In this document: piece by piece, positions 26,922 through 35,540 of the stretch
Layout of the letters: every line of letters starts with the position of its first letter
Position numbering within the stretch: the first letter of the stretch is position 1
From: Agrococcus baldri
GTDB lineage: Bacteria > Actinomycetota > Actinomycetes > Actinomycetales > Microbacteriaceae
Length of the DNA stretch: 64,000 bases
Reading direction: 5' to 3'
Assembly: GCA_900114805.1 (NCBI GenBank)
Contig: FOZN01000001.1
Coordinates: forward strand, 558,001-622,000
Position numbers and translations under genes: made by a program
Notes under the pieces: model-generated
What the model was told of the DNA's origin: nothing
The model's input: only the letters and a program-made list of their open reading frames with translations
The model's database searches: none

Positions 26922-28292
26922 ATGCGGGCACGGACGGGCGCGGCGTGCGCCATCGCGGCAGCACTGCTGCTGACGGGATGCGGCGGGGGCGGGGGCGGAC
27001 CGGAAGCGTCCGCCGAGACGGACTTCGGTGCGGTGCCGGAGGGCACGCTCAGCGGCTGGGGATTCGAGAACACCGACGACGTGGGTCGGGCGCGGCTCGA
27101 CCATGCCGCAGCCGCGCTCGAGGGCGTCACGGTCGAGCTCGACCAGACTGCGTTCGACGCGCAGAAGTTCACGACGCTCGCGGTCTCGGGCGACATGCCA
27201 GACGTCGTGCAGATCGACCGCCAGTTCGTGCCGACCTACGCGGCGCAGGGCCTCATCATGCCGCTCGACGCGTGCTTCGCTGCGCACGAGGTCGACCCGC
27301 AGCAGCACTGGTATCCGCACGTCGCCGACGACGTGACCTGGAACGACCAGATGTGGGCGGTGCCGCAGTTCTACCAGCCCCCGGTGATCCTCACGAACGC
27401 GCGCGTCATGGAGGAGGCCGGCGTGAGCGCGGACGACCTCGACACGAGCGACCCGGAGGCGATGATCGCGGCCGCCGAGGCGATGACGGTCATGGACGGC
27501 TCGAGCGTCAGCCGGGTCGGCTTCGACCCGCAGGGCGTCTCGAAGGCGCAGCAGTGGCTGCTCGCGTTCGGCGGCGGCGTCGTCGACGAGGAGGGCGCGC
27601 CGACGCTCGACCGCGAGGAGAACGTCGCGGCCGTGGAGTTCCTGCAGCAGCTCTACGAGGCGCAGGGCGGCTTCGCCGAGGTGGACGGCTTCATCTCCGC
27701 GATCGACATCTTCGGCGACGGCAACGGCTACGCGAACGACCTCGTCGGTGCCGCGGTGTTCGACCAGTGGTACCTGAACGTGCTCACGCCCTACGCCGAC
27801 GACGTCGAGCTGGGCGCGGTGCCGCTGCGCGACAGCGAGGGCGAGCCGTTCACGGCTTCCGGCGGCTCGTCGTTCGTCATCCCGGCGGGTGCGCAGAACC
27901 CGTCGGCCGCGTGCGCGTGGGCGATCGAGCTGACGACGGCGGATGCGTGGCGCGCGGCCGCCGAGGCTCGGGCGGAGACGACCGAGGCAGAGGCCGACCG
28001 CAACGGCATCAACACCGGGCTGTTCACCGGCTCGCCCGAGAGCGACCAGTTCATCCGCGACGAGTTCGCGTCGGCCGAGGGCTACCCCGGCTTCCAGGAG
28101 GGCATCGACACCTACTACGACGTGGCCGCCGAGGGCACGTCGGTCGGCGCGTCGCCCGCCGGCCAGCAGGTGCAGGGCGAGCTCGAGAACGCGATGACGT
28201 CGGCGCTGCTGGGCGAGGCCTCGCCCGAGGACGCGCTCGCGCAGGCGCAGCAGGCCGCGATGAGCGCCTACAACCAGGTCAGCGGCGGCTGA
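26922..28292 (+). CDS. ABC transporter extracellular sugar-binding lipoprotein
   Basis: The 456-residue product is a family-1 extracellular solute-binding protein. The signal peptide ends in lipobox LLLTGCGG (Cys near residue 22) with a short Gly linker. Typical MalE-like features follow: FTTLAVSGDMPDVVQIDRQF near residue 85, MWAVPQFYQPPVILTN near residue 145 and GGSSFVIPAG near residue 312. The ATG at 26922 has GAGGAGG upstream. The cognate permeases are encoded on the opposite strand and convergent, an unusual split. The sugar is unknown; no ATPase gene is nearby, so a shared MsiK-type ATPase is likely. Confidence 0.92.
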   Translation: MRARTGAACAIAAALLLTGCGGGGGGPEASAETDFGAVPEGTLSGWGFENTDDVGRARLDHAAAALEGVTVELDQTAFDAQKFTTLAVSGDMPDVVQIDRQFVPTYAAQGLIMPLDACFAAHEVDPQQHWYPHVADDVTWNDQMWAVPQFYQPPVILTNARVMEEAGVSADDLDTSDPEAMIAAAEAMTVMDGSSVSRVGFDPQGVSKAQQWLLAFGGGVVDEEGAPTLDREENVAAVEFLQQLYEAQGGFAEVDGFISAIDIFGDGNGYANDLVGAAVFDQWYLNVLTPYADDVELGAVPLRDSEGEPFTASGGSSFVIPAGAQNPSAACAWAIELTTADAWRAAAEARAETTEAEADRNGINTGLFTGSPESDQFIRDEFASAEGYPGFQEGIDTYYDVAAEGTSVGASPAGQQVQGELENAMTSALLGEASPEDALAQAQQAAMSAYNQVSGG

Positions 28293-28319
28293 TCGGGTAC
28301 CCGCGCGGCAGCAGCGACC

Positions 28320-28345
28320 GCGGGGGCGGCTTCGGCCGTCCCCGC
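28320..28345. terminator. Bidirectional UUCG hairpin between binding protein and permease genes
   Basis: An 11-bp stem with one G-T wobble (GCGGGGGCGGC / GCCGTCCCCGC) capped by a TTCG tetraloop lies between the two convergent transport units. Confidence 0.75.
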
Positions 28346-28367
28346 CGTCGCTGTGCGCGGATGCTCG

Positions 28368-29309
28368 TCAGCCCGTGCGGCCGGAGGTGGCGATGCCGTG
28401 GATGAACGAGCGCTGCCCGAACGCGAACAGGATGAGCATCGGCAGCGTGACGATGAGCGCCGCCACCATGACGTACTGGTAGTCGCCGTGGCCGCCCGAC
28501 TCGGGGCTGTACTTCGTCATGGCGCTCGCGATGCCCAGCGGCACGGTGTAGCCGGTCGCCGAGCCGGTGTTGAGGTAGATCAGCGCGCCCTGCAGGTTGT
28601 TCCAGCTGGCTTGGAACTCGAACAGGAACACGATCACGAACGACGGCACCGAGAGCGGGAAGGCGATGCGCCAGAACTGCCCCCACGCGCTCAGGCCGTC
28701 GATGCGCGCCGCCTCGAACAGCTCGCGCGGCAGTCCGAGGAAGAACTGCCGCAGCAGGAAGATGTAGAACGCCGAGCCGAACACGTTCGCGCCCCACAGC
28801 GGCACGTGCGTGCCGACGAACCCCAGCTGGTTCCAGATCAGGAACTGCGGCACGAGCGTGACCGCCCCCGGCAGCATCATGGTCGCCAGCACGACGCCGA
28901 ACAGCACGTTGCGGCCCGGGAAGCGGAAGTAGGCGAAGCCGAACGCCACGAGCGAGCTCGAGACGGTCACGAAGCCCGCCGCGAGCACGGCGATGAGCAC
29001 GCTGTTGCCCAGCCACGCCAGCAGCGGCAGCTGGTCGAAGACCTCGACGTAGTTCTCCGGCTGCCATGTCTGCGGGATGAGCCGGTTGTCGAAGACCTCG
29101 CCGCGCGGCTTGAGGCTCGCAGCCAGCAGCCACACGATCGGGTACAGGAACAGCCCGGTGCAGGCCAGCAGCAGCACCCACCGCACCACCTGCCCGACCC
29201 AGCCCCACACCGACAGGCGCGTCTCGCGCGGCTGCACGGGCGAATCGGCAGCCGCAGCAAGCGCGGCCGAGCTCATCCGCGGCTCGGCGGCATCGGCCTG
29301 CGCGCTCAT
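28368..29309 (-). CDS. Carbohydrate ABC transporter permease (MalG type)
   Basis: The 313-residue inner-membrane permease has six hydrophobic spans and the EAA coupling loop LFEAARIDGLSAWGQFWRIAFPL near residue 210, typical of MalG/UgpE proteins. The N-terminal 35 residues are Ala-rich and cytoplasmic. The ATG at 29309 overlaps the stop of the upstream permease by four bases. It should pair with that protein and with the lipoprotein encoded at 26922-28292. Confidence 0.93.
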   Translation of the reverse strand: MSAQADAAEPRMSSAALAAAADSPVQPRETRLSVWGWVGQVVRWVLLLACTGLFLYPIVWLLAASLKPRGEVFDNRLIPQTWQPENYVEVFDQLPLLAWLGNSVLIAVLAAGFVTVSSSLVAFGFAYFRFPGRNVLFGVVLATMMLPGAVTLVPQFLIWNQLGFVGTHVPLWGANVFGSAFYIFLLRQFFLGLPRELFEAARIDGLSAWGQFWRIAFPLSVPSFVIVFLFEFQASWNNLQGALIYLNTGSATGYTVPLGIASAMTKYSPESGGHGDYQYVMVAALIVTLPMLILFAFGQRSFIHGIATSGRTG

Positions 29310-30295
29310 CGCTCGCCTCCCTCGTAGTAGACGAATCGGTTGCCGATCCGCATCTGGATGATCGAGATCACCAGGATGATGACGAACAGCAGCCAAGCCA
29401 TCGCCGCGGCGAAGCCGAAGTTGAACTGCCGGAACGCCTGCTCGAACAGGTAGATCGCGTAGAACAGCGAGGCGTCGGACGAGCCGGATGCGGTGGTGCG
29501 GTGGAAGAGCAGGAAGGCCTGGTCGAAGATCTGGAAGGCCGCGATCGTCAGCACGAGCACGTTGAACAGCACCGCGGGCGAGATGAGCGGCAGCGTGACG
29601 TTCCAGAAGCGCCGCCACGAGCCGGCGCCGTCGATCGAGGCGGCCTCGTAGAGCTCCTTCGGCACGTTCTGCAGCGCCGCCAGGAAGATGACCATCGTGC
29701 CGGCCACGCCCCACAGCGTCATGAGCACGATCGACGGCTTGACCCACGCGGGGTCGAGCAGCCACGCCGGTCCGTCGATGCCGAGCGCCGCGAGCCCGCG
29801 GTTGATGGCGCCGTTGCTGCCGTTGAGCAGCAGCAGGAAGACGGATGCGGTGGCGACCGTCGGCGTCATCTTCGGCAGGTAGAAGACGGTGCGGAAGAAG
29901 CCGGCGCCGCGGCGCACGGTGTTGAGCAGCATCGCGAGCCCGAGCGCGAGCGCCACCTCGAGCGGCACGGCGAGCACGGCGCAGAAGAGCGTGTTGCCGA
30001 GCGCGGTCGCGATCTTCGGATCCTCGATCAGCATCTGGTAGTTCGCGATGCCCGCCGGCCGGGCGGTGTCGGTCGCGAGCTGGTAGTAGCTGAAGGAGAT
30101 GACGAGGCTGTAGACCATCGCGCCGAACGTGAAGACGAGGAAGCCGAGGATCCAGGGCGAGATGAACAGGTAGCCGTTTAGCGCCTCGCGCCGGCGCATC
30201 GGGCTCATCCGGGGGCGCTTGGGCTTCGGCTTCGGCGCTGCAGGCTCGGGCGCGCCGGGCTCCCGAGCGCCGGGCGGTGCGGACGTCGTCGTCAA
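29306..30295 (-). CDS. Carbohydrate ABC transporter permease (MalF type)
   Basis: The 329-residue product shows six hydrophobic spans and the EAA loop LYEAASIDGAGSWRRFWNVTLPL near residue 220, as in MalF/UgpA. It starts with a Pro/Ala/Lys-rich cytoplasmic segment of about 38 residues before GYLFISPWILGFLVFTF. The start is chosen as TTG at 30295 because GGAGGAGG lies 5 bp upstream; an in-frame ATG at MSPMRRREAL (about 36 codons later) is the alternative, and an ATG at 30367 would cover the operator region. It is the first gene of the permease operon. Confidence 0.88.
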   Translation of the reverse strand: MTTTSAPPGAREPGAPEPAAPKPKPKRPRMSPMRRREALNGYLFISPWILGFLVFTFGAMVYSLVISFSYYQLATDTARPAGIANYQMLIEDPKIATALGNTLFCAVLAVPLEVALALGLAMLLNTVRRGAGFFRTVFYLPKMTPTVATASVFLLLLNGSNGAINRGLAALGIDGPAWLLDPAWVKPSIVLMTLWGVAGTMVIFLAALQNVPKELYEAASIDGAGSWRRFWNVTLPLISPAVLFNVLVLTIAAFQIFDQAFLLFHRTTASGSSDASLFYAIYLFEQAFRQFNFGFAAAMAWLLFVIILVISIIQMRIGNRFVYYEGGER

Positions 30296-30328
30296 CGGGC
30301 CTCCTCCGGTCGGCGGAGCCCGAGAGCA

Positions 30329-30362
30329 CCGCTTCTCTGGTGTACCCCACTTCTCTGAGAAG
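30329..30362 (-). promoter_or_regulatory. Operator-like repeats upstream of the permease operon
   Basis: Contains GAGAAGCGG and GGGGTACA in the minus orientation (30337-30329 and 30348-30341) plus a perfect 13-bp palindrome CTTCTC-T-GAGAAG (30350-30362). GTACCCCACT recurs at about 30386-30395. The same words precede the lipoprotein gene at 26832-26856. Confidence 0.5.
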
Positions 30363-30451
30363 CGCATCCCTCACTTCTGGTCGACGTACCCCACTGCCGC
30401 ACGAGCCGCACAGCGGTGCACGGCCGCCCGACGCATCCGCCGCTCGCGGCG

Positions 30452-30457
30452 TACGCT
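30452..30457 (+). promoter_or_regulatory. -10 box of the gamma-carbonic-anhydrase-like gene, leaderless geometry
   Basis: TACGCT, then 6 bp (GGCGCC), then the ATG at 30464. Confidence 0.6.
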
Positions 30458-30463
30458 GGCGCC

Positions 30464-31000
30464 ATGACTGTCCACGACCGCGCCACGATCATCCCGCTGC
30501 CCGACCGCGTGCCGCACCTGCCGAAGTCGGCGCTGGTGATGCCGGGCGCCGTCATCGCAGGGCAGGTCTCGCTCGGCGAGCGCGTCGGCATCTGGCCGGG
30601 CGCCTCCATCCGCGCCGAGGAGGAGCCGGTCATGATCGGCGACGACTCCAACGTGCAGGACTCCTGCTCGCTGCACGTCGACCACGGCTCCCCGCTCACC
30701 ATCGGCGCGCGCGTCTCGATCGGCCACAACGCCGTCGTGCACGGCTGCACCGTCGAGGACGACGTGCTGATCGGCATGCACGCGACGGTCATGAACGGCG
30801 CGGTCATCGGCACCGGCTCGATCATCGCCGCCGGCGCGCTGGTCACCGAGGGCACCGTCATCCCCGAGCACTCGCTGGTCGCCGGCGTGCCCGGCAAGGT
30901 GCGGCGCGAGACCACCGAGGACGAGCGGCGCGGCATCGAGCGCAACGCCGAGACCTACGCGAAGCGCATCGAGGTCTACGTCGGCGCCATCGGGCACTGA
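30464..31000 (+). CDS. Gamma-carbonic-anhydrase-like left-handed beta-helix protein
   Basis: The 178-residue product is a hexapeptide-repeat protein of the gamma-CA/PaaY/YrdA group. Three His that could bind zinc between subunits occur in the order SCSLHVDHGSP near residue 67 and SIGHNAVVHGC near residue 86. The C-terminus has a helix (EDERRGIERNAETYAKRIE) packed on the helix prism. Catalytic activity in this group varies, and some members have no detected hydratase activity. The start is fixed by a TACGCT box 6 bp upstream. The neighbouring genes give no clear pathway. Confidence 0.88.
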   Translation: MTVHDRATIIPLPDRVPHLPKSALVMPGAVIAGQVSLGERVGIWPGASIRAEEEPVMIGDDSNVQDSCSLHVDHGSPLTIGARVSIGHNAVVHGCTVEDDVLIGMHATVMNGAVIGTGSIIAAGALVTEGTVIPEHSLVAGVPGKVRRETTEDERRGIERNAETYAKRIEVYVGAIGH

Positions 31001-31064
31001 GGCGATGCCCTGGCGGGCCAGGCGGGCGGATGCGTAGGCTCGGCCCCACGGGGAGGAGACCGAG

Positions 31065-31559
31065 ATGGCGATCCAACGGACGGGCACCGTCACCGAGCAT
31101 GGCGAGATGTGCGAGCTGATGCTCGAGCGCAGGGTGGGAGCCGACGCCATCGCGGTGTGGCCGTTCCTGTCGGAGTCGCGCGAGCTGGGCATCTGGTTCG
31201 CGAACTACGTCGGCGAGCCCGACTCGGGCGAGGTGGTGCTGTCGATGACCGCCGAGGACGGCGAGTCGACCAGCGCCGTCGAGATCCTCGAGTGCACGCC
31301 GCCCGAGCACCTGATCGTGCAGACCACCGACGACTCGGGCAGCTGGAGCCTCGAGGTCGAGCTCGTCGACGGCGGGCACGAGCCCGGCTCCGGCACGCTC
31401 ATCCGCTTCTCGCACCACGAGCTGCCGCTGTCGATGCTGCCCGACGTGGGCGCCGGCTGGGAGTGGTACCTCGATCGACTGGTCGCCGCGATCGCCGGCG
31501 AGCCGATGCCCGCCTGGGACGACTACTACCCGGCGCTGCGCGACGCGTACGCCGGCTGA
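31065..31559 (+). CDS. SRPBCC-type domain protein
   Basis: The 164-residue product looks like an SRPBCC/AHSA1 fold, a hydrophobic-ligand pocket. It shows an opening strand MCELMLERRVGADAIAVWPF, LIVQTTDDSGSWSLEVELVD near residue 85 and a C-terminal helix GAGWEWYLDRLVAAIAG near residue 130. The ATG at 31065 has GGGGAGGAG upstream, and a TAGGCT -10 box lies about 24 bp further up, so it has a normal leader. Function is unknown. Confidence 0.7.
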   Translation: MAIQRTGTVTEHGEMCELMLERRVGADAIAVWPFLSESRELGIWFANYVGEPDSGEVVLSMTAEDGESTSAVEILECTPPEHLIVQTTDDSGSWSLEVELVDGGHEPGSGTLIRFSHHELPLSMLPDVGAGWEWYLDRLVAAIAGEPMPAWDDYYPALRDAYAG

Positions 31560-31578
31560 CGCATCCGTCGCATCCGGG

Positions 31579-32466
31579 TCAGCGCGAGCGCACCCGGTGC
31601 TCGGCCATCTGCACCACGTTGTCGAGCAGCATGACGCGCGTCATCGGGCCCACACCGCCGGGCACGGGCGAGACCCACGCCGCGACATCCTTCACGCCCG
31701 GGTCGACATCGCCGAGCAGCTTCACCTTGCCGGTCTCGGCCGAGAGGCCGCGCGTGATGCCCACATCGAGCACCGCGGCGCCGGGCTTGACCCAGTCGGC
31801 CTTGATCAGCCCCGGCACGCCCACGGCGGCCACGACGATGTCGGCCTCCCGCACCTGGGCGGCGAGCTCGGGCGTGCGCGAGTGGCACAGCGTCACCGTC
31901 GCGTCGATGCCCTTGCGGGTCAGCAGCAGGCCGAGCGGCCGGCCGACGGTGAGGCCGCGGCCGACGATGGCGACCGTCGAGCCCGCGATCTCGATGTCGT
32001 GGCGGCGCAGCATCTGCACGATGCCCGCGGGCGTGCACGGCAGCGGCGAGTCGATCGGCCCGTCGACCCCGAGCACCAGCCGGCCGAGGTTCGTGGGGTG
32101 CAGGCCGTCGGCATCCTTGTCGGGATCCATCAGCTCCAGCATCGCCTTCTCGTCGTGCCCGTCGGGCAGCGGCAGCTGGATGATGTAGCCGGTCACCTCG
32201 CCCGCCGAGTTGAGATCGGCGATCGCCTTCCGCACGTCGGCGGTCGAGGCGCCCGTGGGCAGGTCGACGCGGATCGACTCGATGCCCACCTCGGCGCAGT
32301 CGCGGTGCTTGCCCTTCACGTACGACTGGCTCCCCGGGTCATCGCCGACCAGCAGCGTGCCCAGACCCGGCGTCATGCCCTTGGCCGCCAGCGCATCCAC
32401 TCGCTCCTTCAGCTCCGCCTTGATGGCGGATGCGGTGGCGTTGCCGTCGAGGAGCCGTGCGCTCAT
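31579..32466 (-). CDS. folD: Methylenetetrahydrofolate dehydrogenase/cyclohydrolase
   Basis: FolD interconverts 5,10-methylene-, methenyl- and 10-formyl-THF in the cytoplasm. The 295-residue product has the catalytic YxxxK site in [19 protein letters not shown] near residue 48, [12 protein letters not shown] near residue 95, and the cofactor loop [15 protein letters not shown] near residue 167. Its ATG overlaps the glyA stop by four bases, so the two one-carbon genes are coupled and share the upstream ZTP riboswitch. Convergent with the SRPBCC gene, 19 bp away. Confidence 0.96.
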   Translation of the reverse strand: MSARLLDGNATASAIKAELKERVDALAAKGMTPGLGTLLVGDDPGSQSYVKGKHRDCAEVGIESIRVDLPTGASTADVRKAIADLNSAGEVTGYIIQLPLPDGHDEKAMLELMDPDKDADGLHPTNLGRLVLGVDGPIDSPLPCTPAGIVQMLRRHDIEIAGSTVAIVGRGLTVGRPLGLLLTRKGIDATVTLCHSRTPELAAQVREADIVVAAVGVPGLIKADWVKPGAAVLDVGITRGLSAETGKVKLLGDVDPGVKDVAAWVSPVPGGVGPMTRVMLLDNVVQMAEHRVRSR

Positions 32467-33809
32467 CGGCGGTCGCCGCCCTGGGAGACGGAGGAGCCGA
32501 GGTCGTGCACCGCCGTCGGCTGGCCGGACGGGCCGACGCCCGCGTAGAGCGGGAAGGCGTCGGCGAGCTTCGCGACGCGGGCGCGGAGCGGCTCGGGGTC
32601 GGCGCCGGGCAGCAGCGCGAGCGCGATCACATCGGCCACCTCGGTGAACTCCTGGTCGCCGAAGCCGCGGGTCGCGAGCGCCGGCGTGCCGATGCGCAGG
32701 CCGCTCGTGACCATCGGCGGGCGCGGGTCGTTCGGCACCGCGTTGCGGTTGACCGTGATGCGGATCTCGTGCAGGAGGTCCTCGGCCTGCTTGCCGTCGA
32801 TGGCGGCGTCGCGCAGGTCGACCAGGACCAGGTGCACGTCGGTGCCGTTCGAGCGCACCGTGATGCCCGCATCCGCCACGTCCTGCTGCATGAGCCGCTC
32901 GGCGAGGATGTGCGCGCCGCGCAGCGTGCGCTCCTGGCGCTCCTTGAACTCGTCGCTCGCGGCGAGCTTGAAGGCGGTGGCCTTCGCGGCGATCACGTGC
33001 ATGAGCGGGCCGCCCTGCTGGCCCGGGAAGACGCCCGAGTTGATCTTCTTGGCGATGTCGGCGTCGTTCGTGAGGATGAAGCCCGAGCGCGGGCCGCCGA
33101 TGGTCTTGTGCACGGTCGACGAGACCACGTGCGCGTGCGGCACCGGGTTGGGGTGGAGGCCCGCGGCGACGAGGCCTGCGAAGTGCGCCATGTCGACCCA
33201 CAGCAGCGCGCCCACCTCGTCGGCGATCGCGCGGAAGGCGGCGAAGTCGAGCTGGCGCGGGTAGGCCGACCAACCGGCGACGATCACCTTGGGCTTGTGC
33301 TCGATCGCGAGGCGGCGCACCTCCTCCATGTCGACCTGGCTGGTGGTCTCGTCGACGCCGTACGCGACGATGTCGTACAGGCGGCCGGAGAAGTTGATCT
33401 TCATGCCGTGCGTGAGGTGGCCGCCGTGGTCGAGCGAGAGGCCGAGCACCGTGTCGCCGGGGCGCGCGATCGCGTGCAGCACGGCGGCGTTGGCGGTGGC
33501 GCCCGAGTGGGGCTGCACGTTGGCGAACTCGGCGCCGAAGAGCGCCTTCGCGCGGTCGATCGCGAGCTGCTCGGCGACGTCGACGTACTCGCAGCCGCCG
33601 TAGTAGCGGCGGCCCGGGTAGCCCTCGGCGTACTTGTTGGTCAGCACGCTGCCGGCGGACTCGAGCACCGCGACCGGCACGAAGTTCTCGCTCGCGATCA
33701 TCTCGAGGTAGTCGCGCTGGCGGTTCAGCTCCTGCTGCAGGACCTCGGCGATCTCAGGATCGACTTCGCTGAGGGGGCTGTTGAACGTGCTGGGCAGACG
33801 GTCGGTCAC
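32463..33809 (-). CDS. glyA: Serine hydroxymethyltransferase
   Basis: GlyA converts serine and THF to glycine and methylene-THF with PLP. The 448-residue product has [35 protein letters not shown] near residues 34-68, a [13 protein letters not shown] segment and the PLP-lysine context [14 protein letters not shown] near residue 235. The GTG at 33809 is chosen because AAGGAG lies 6 bp upstream and the downstream sequence ([13 protein letters not shown]) matches family N-termini. It is controlled by a ZTP riboswitch about 40 bp upstream. Confidence 0.96.
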   Translation of the reverse strand: MTDRLPSTFNSPLSEVDPEIAEVLQQELNRQRDYLEMIASENFVPVAVLESAGSVLTNKYAEGYPGRRYYGGCEYVDVAEQLAIDRAKALFGAEFANVQPHSGATANAAVLHAIARPGDTVLGLSLDHGGHLTHGMKINFSGRLYDIVAYGVDETTSQVDMEEVRRLAIEHKPKVIVAGWSAYPRQLDFAAFRAIADEVGALLWVDMAHFAGLVAAGLHPNPVPHAHVVSSTVHKTIGGPRSGFILTNDADIAKKINSGVFPGQQGGPLMHVIAAKATAFKLAASDEFKERQERTLRGAHILAERLMQQDVADAGITVRSNGTDVHLVLVDLRDAAIDGKQAEDLLHEIRITVNRNAVPNDPRPPMVTSGLRIGTPALATRGFGDQEFTEVADVIALALLPGADPEPLRARVAKLADAFPLYAGVGPSGQPTAVHDLGSSVSQGGDRR

Positions 33810-33848
33810 GGGTGCTCCTTCGCTGGTGCGCTGGCGCGCGTCGCTGGT

Positions 33849-33922
33849 TCGGATGCCCAGGCGCGCGGCTGCTGCTCGGCCGCTCCCCGGTGGTGCTCCA
33901 CCAATGCGCCAGTCACGGCCGC
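33849..33922 (-). ncRNA. ZTP (pfl) riboswitch
   Basis: On the minus strand the leader contains the two conserved halves of the pfl motif: GTGACTGGCG (33916-33907), a hairpin GGTGG-AGCA-CCACC, CCGGGGAGC, a second stem GCGGC...GCCGC and CGCCTGGGCA (about 33863-33854). This class binds ZMP/ZTP (folate-stress alarmones) and switches on one-carbon genes such as glyA and folD, which follow. The gene start is about 40 bp downstream. Confidence 0.88.
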
Positions 33923-33926
33923 AGCC

Positions 33927-33932
33927 ATCGTA
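33927..33932 (-). promoter_or_regulatory. -10 box upstream of the ZTP riboswitch
   Basis: TACGAT on the minus strand; transcription would start near 33920, at the first base of the riboswitch fold. No convincing -35 box is visible. Confidence 0.55.
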
Positions 33933-34034
33933 TCCCGCGGGCCGATGCTTGGCCGATGCTCGCATTCCGAGCGTTGCGGTCGCGCGTCTCTCCGGCCAGC
34001 CTTGCTCTCACCGACATCTGCACGAAGGAGCACC

Positions 34035-34805
34035 ATGAGCGTCATTGATCTCACCGGCAAAGTCGCCATCATCACCGGCGGCGGCAGCGGCATCGGCAAG
34101 TCCACATGCGAGCTCTTCGCGAGCCTGGGCGCGACAGTCGTCGTGAGCGACATCGCCGAGACCGCGCACGAGACCGTCGCAAGCATCGAGGCCAGCGGCG
34201 GCACCGCATCCGCCGTCGTCGGCGACATCGGCGATGCCGCCGTGGCCGACGCGATCGTCGCGGCGGCGGTGGAGCGGCACGGCAAGCTCGATGTGCTCGT
34301 CAACAACGCAGGCATCATGGATCACTTCGCCGGTGCTGCGGCCGTGGACGACGCCTTGTGGGACCGCGTGCTGCGGGTGAACCTCTCGGCGCCGTTCTAC
34401 CTCACCCGGGCTGCGCTGCGAGTGATGGTGCCGCAGGGCTCAGGCTCGATCGTGAACATCGCGAGCGAGGCGGGCATCCGCGGCGCCGCGGCGGGCGCGG
34501 CGTACACCGCGTCGAAGCACGGCCTCATCGGGCTCACGCGCAACACCGCCTACACCTACGCGAAGCAGGGCATCCGCGCGAACGCGATCTGCCCGGGCGG
34601 CGTGGAGACGAACGTCATGACCGCCGACATCCAGCAGCACATCGACCAGGAGGGGCTCGCTGCCATCACGCCCGTGCACCAGTCGGCGATGCGCGTCGCG
34701 CAGCCGATCGAGCAGGCGAACCTCGCGGCGTTCCTCGCGTCCGACGCGGCGAGCAACGTGAGCGGCGCGATCATCCCGAACGACGGCGGCTGGTCCGCGG
34801 GGTGA
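34035..34805 (+). CDS. SDR-family oxidoreductase
   Basis: A classical short-chain dehydrogenase of 256 residues: cofactor motif TGGGSGIGK at residues 14-22, NNAG near residue 92, and the catalytic Ser-Tyr-Lys set with YTASKHG near residue 156 (Tyr and Lys). PGGVETNVMTADI and NDGGWSAG complete the fold. The Asp at the end of strand 2 (VVVSDIAET) points to NAD(H) preference. The substrate is not evident. The ATG has GAAGGAG upstream. Divergent from glyA with 225 bp between, which contains the riboswitch. Confidence 0.9.
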   Translation: MSVIDLTGKVAIITGGGSGIGKSTCELFASLGATVVVSDIAETAHETVASIEASGGTASAVVGDIGDAAVADAIVAAAVERHGKLDVLVNNAGIMDHFAGAAAVDDALWDRVLRVNLSAPFYLTRAALRVMVPQGSGSIVNIASEAGIRGAAAGAAYTASKHGLIGLTRNTAYTYAKQGIRANAICPGGVETNVMTADIQQHIDQEGLAAITPVHQSAMRVAQPIEQANLAAFLASDAASNVSGAIIPNDGGWSAG

Positions 34806-34851
34806 GCCGGCCGGTCGCACTGCCGCCGGGCGTGTGTGGTTGGCTCGGCGC

Positions 34852-35367
34852 ATGACGGACGACGACCGCATCCGCCTCCTGCTGCTCGACGCGCTCGACG
34901 CGCAGCGCCGCCACGTGCTCGCCGCGATCGACGGGCTGAGCGATGCGCAGCTGCGCAGCGCCGTGCTTCCGTCGGGCTGGTCGCCGATCGGACTCGTGCG
35001 GCACCTGACGCTCGGCGGTGAGCGCTACTGGCTGCACACAGTGATGGCCGGCGAGCCGCTCGACTACTGGCCGGCAGACCGCCCCGAGCTCGACGACGGC
35101 CGGCCCGCCGACTGGCGAGTCGAGGCGCACGAGGCGACGGATGCGGTGGTGCAGGAGTACCGCGACGCGATCGCGCGCTCCGACGAGATCGTGGCCGCGC
35201 TCGACCTCCGCGCCGCGCCTCGTCGGCCCGAGCCGGAGTGGCCCGCCGAGCGATTCCCCGATCTGGCCGCGGTGCTGCTGCACGTGATCCTCGACGCGGC
35301 GACGCACGCCGGCCACCTCGACGCGACGCGCGAGCTGCTCGACGGCCGGCAGCACCTGGTGCTCTGA
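34852..35367 (+). CDS. DinB-family (DUF664) four-helix-bundle protein
   Basis: The 171-residue product matches the DinB/YfiT-like superfamily of metal-binding four-helix bundles. The likely ligand His are in VRHLTLGGERYWL near residue 47 and in HVILDAATHAGHLDATREL near residue 148. Some members are thiol transferases using mycothiol or bacillithiol; which applies here is unknown, although mshD in the window shows that mycothiol is present. A TTGGCT box (one base off the usual TANNNT) ends 6 bp before the ATG. The preceding SDR stops 47 bp upstream. Confidence 0.85.
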   Translation: MTDDDRIRLLLLDALDAQRRHVLAAIDGLSDAQLRSAVLPSGWSPIGLVRHLTLGGERYWLHTVMAGEPLDYWPADRPELDDGRPADWRVEAHEATDAVVQEYRDAIARSDEIVAALDLRAAPRRPEPEWPAERFPDLAAVLLHVILDAATHAGHLDATRELLDGRQHLVL

Positions 35368-35455
35368 GCGCGCCCGGAGCCCCACGTGCGGCGAGCACGC
35401 GCCGCAGCACCGCGTGAGCGGAGCGCCCTCGCAGCCCGCCAGCAACGAGCAAGCC

Positions 35456-35506
35456 GGGTCGCGGGTCCGGCCGGCAGACGGCGAGGGGGCCGGTATCGCG
35501 CGACCC
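35456..35506. terminator. Inverted repeat between convergent DinB and putA genes
   Basis: GGGTCGCG (35456-35463) pairs with CGCGACCC (35499-35506) across a GC-rich loop. The 173-bp interval holds no recognisable gene; the repeat is a plausible bidirectional terminator. Confidence 0.4.
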
Positions 35507-35540
35507 CGGCCCTTCGCAGCTGCTGCCGCAGCCGCAGCCG

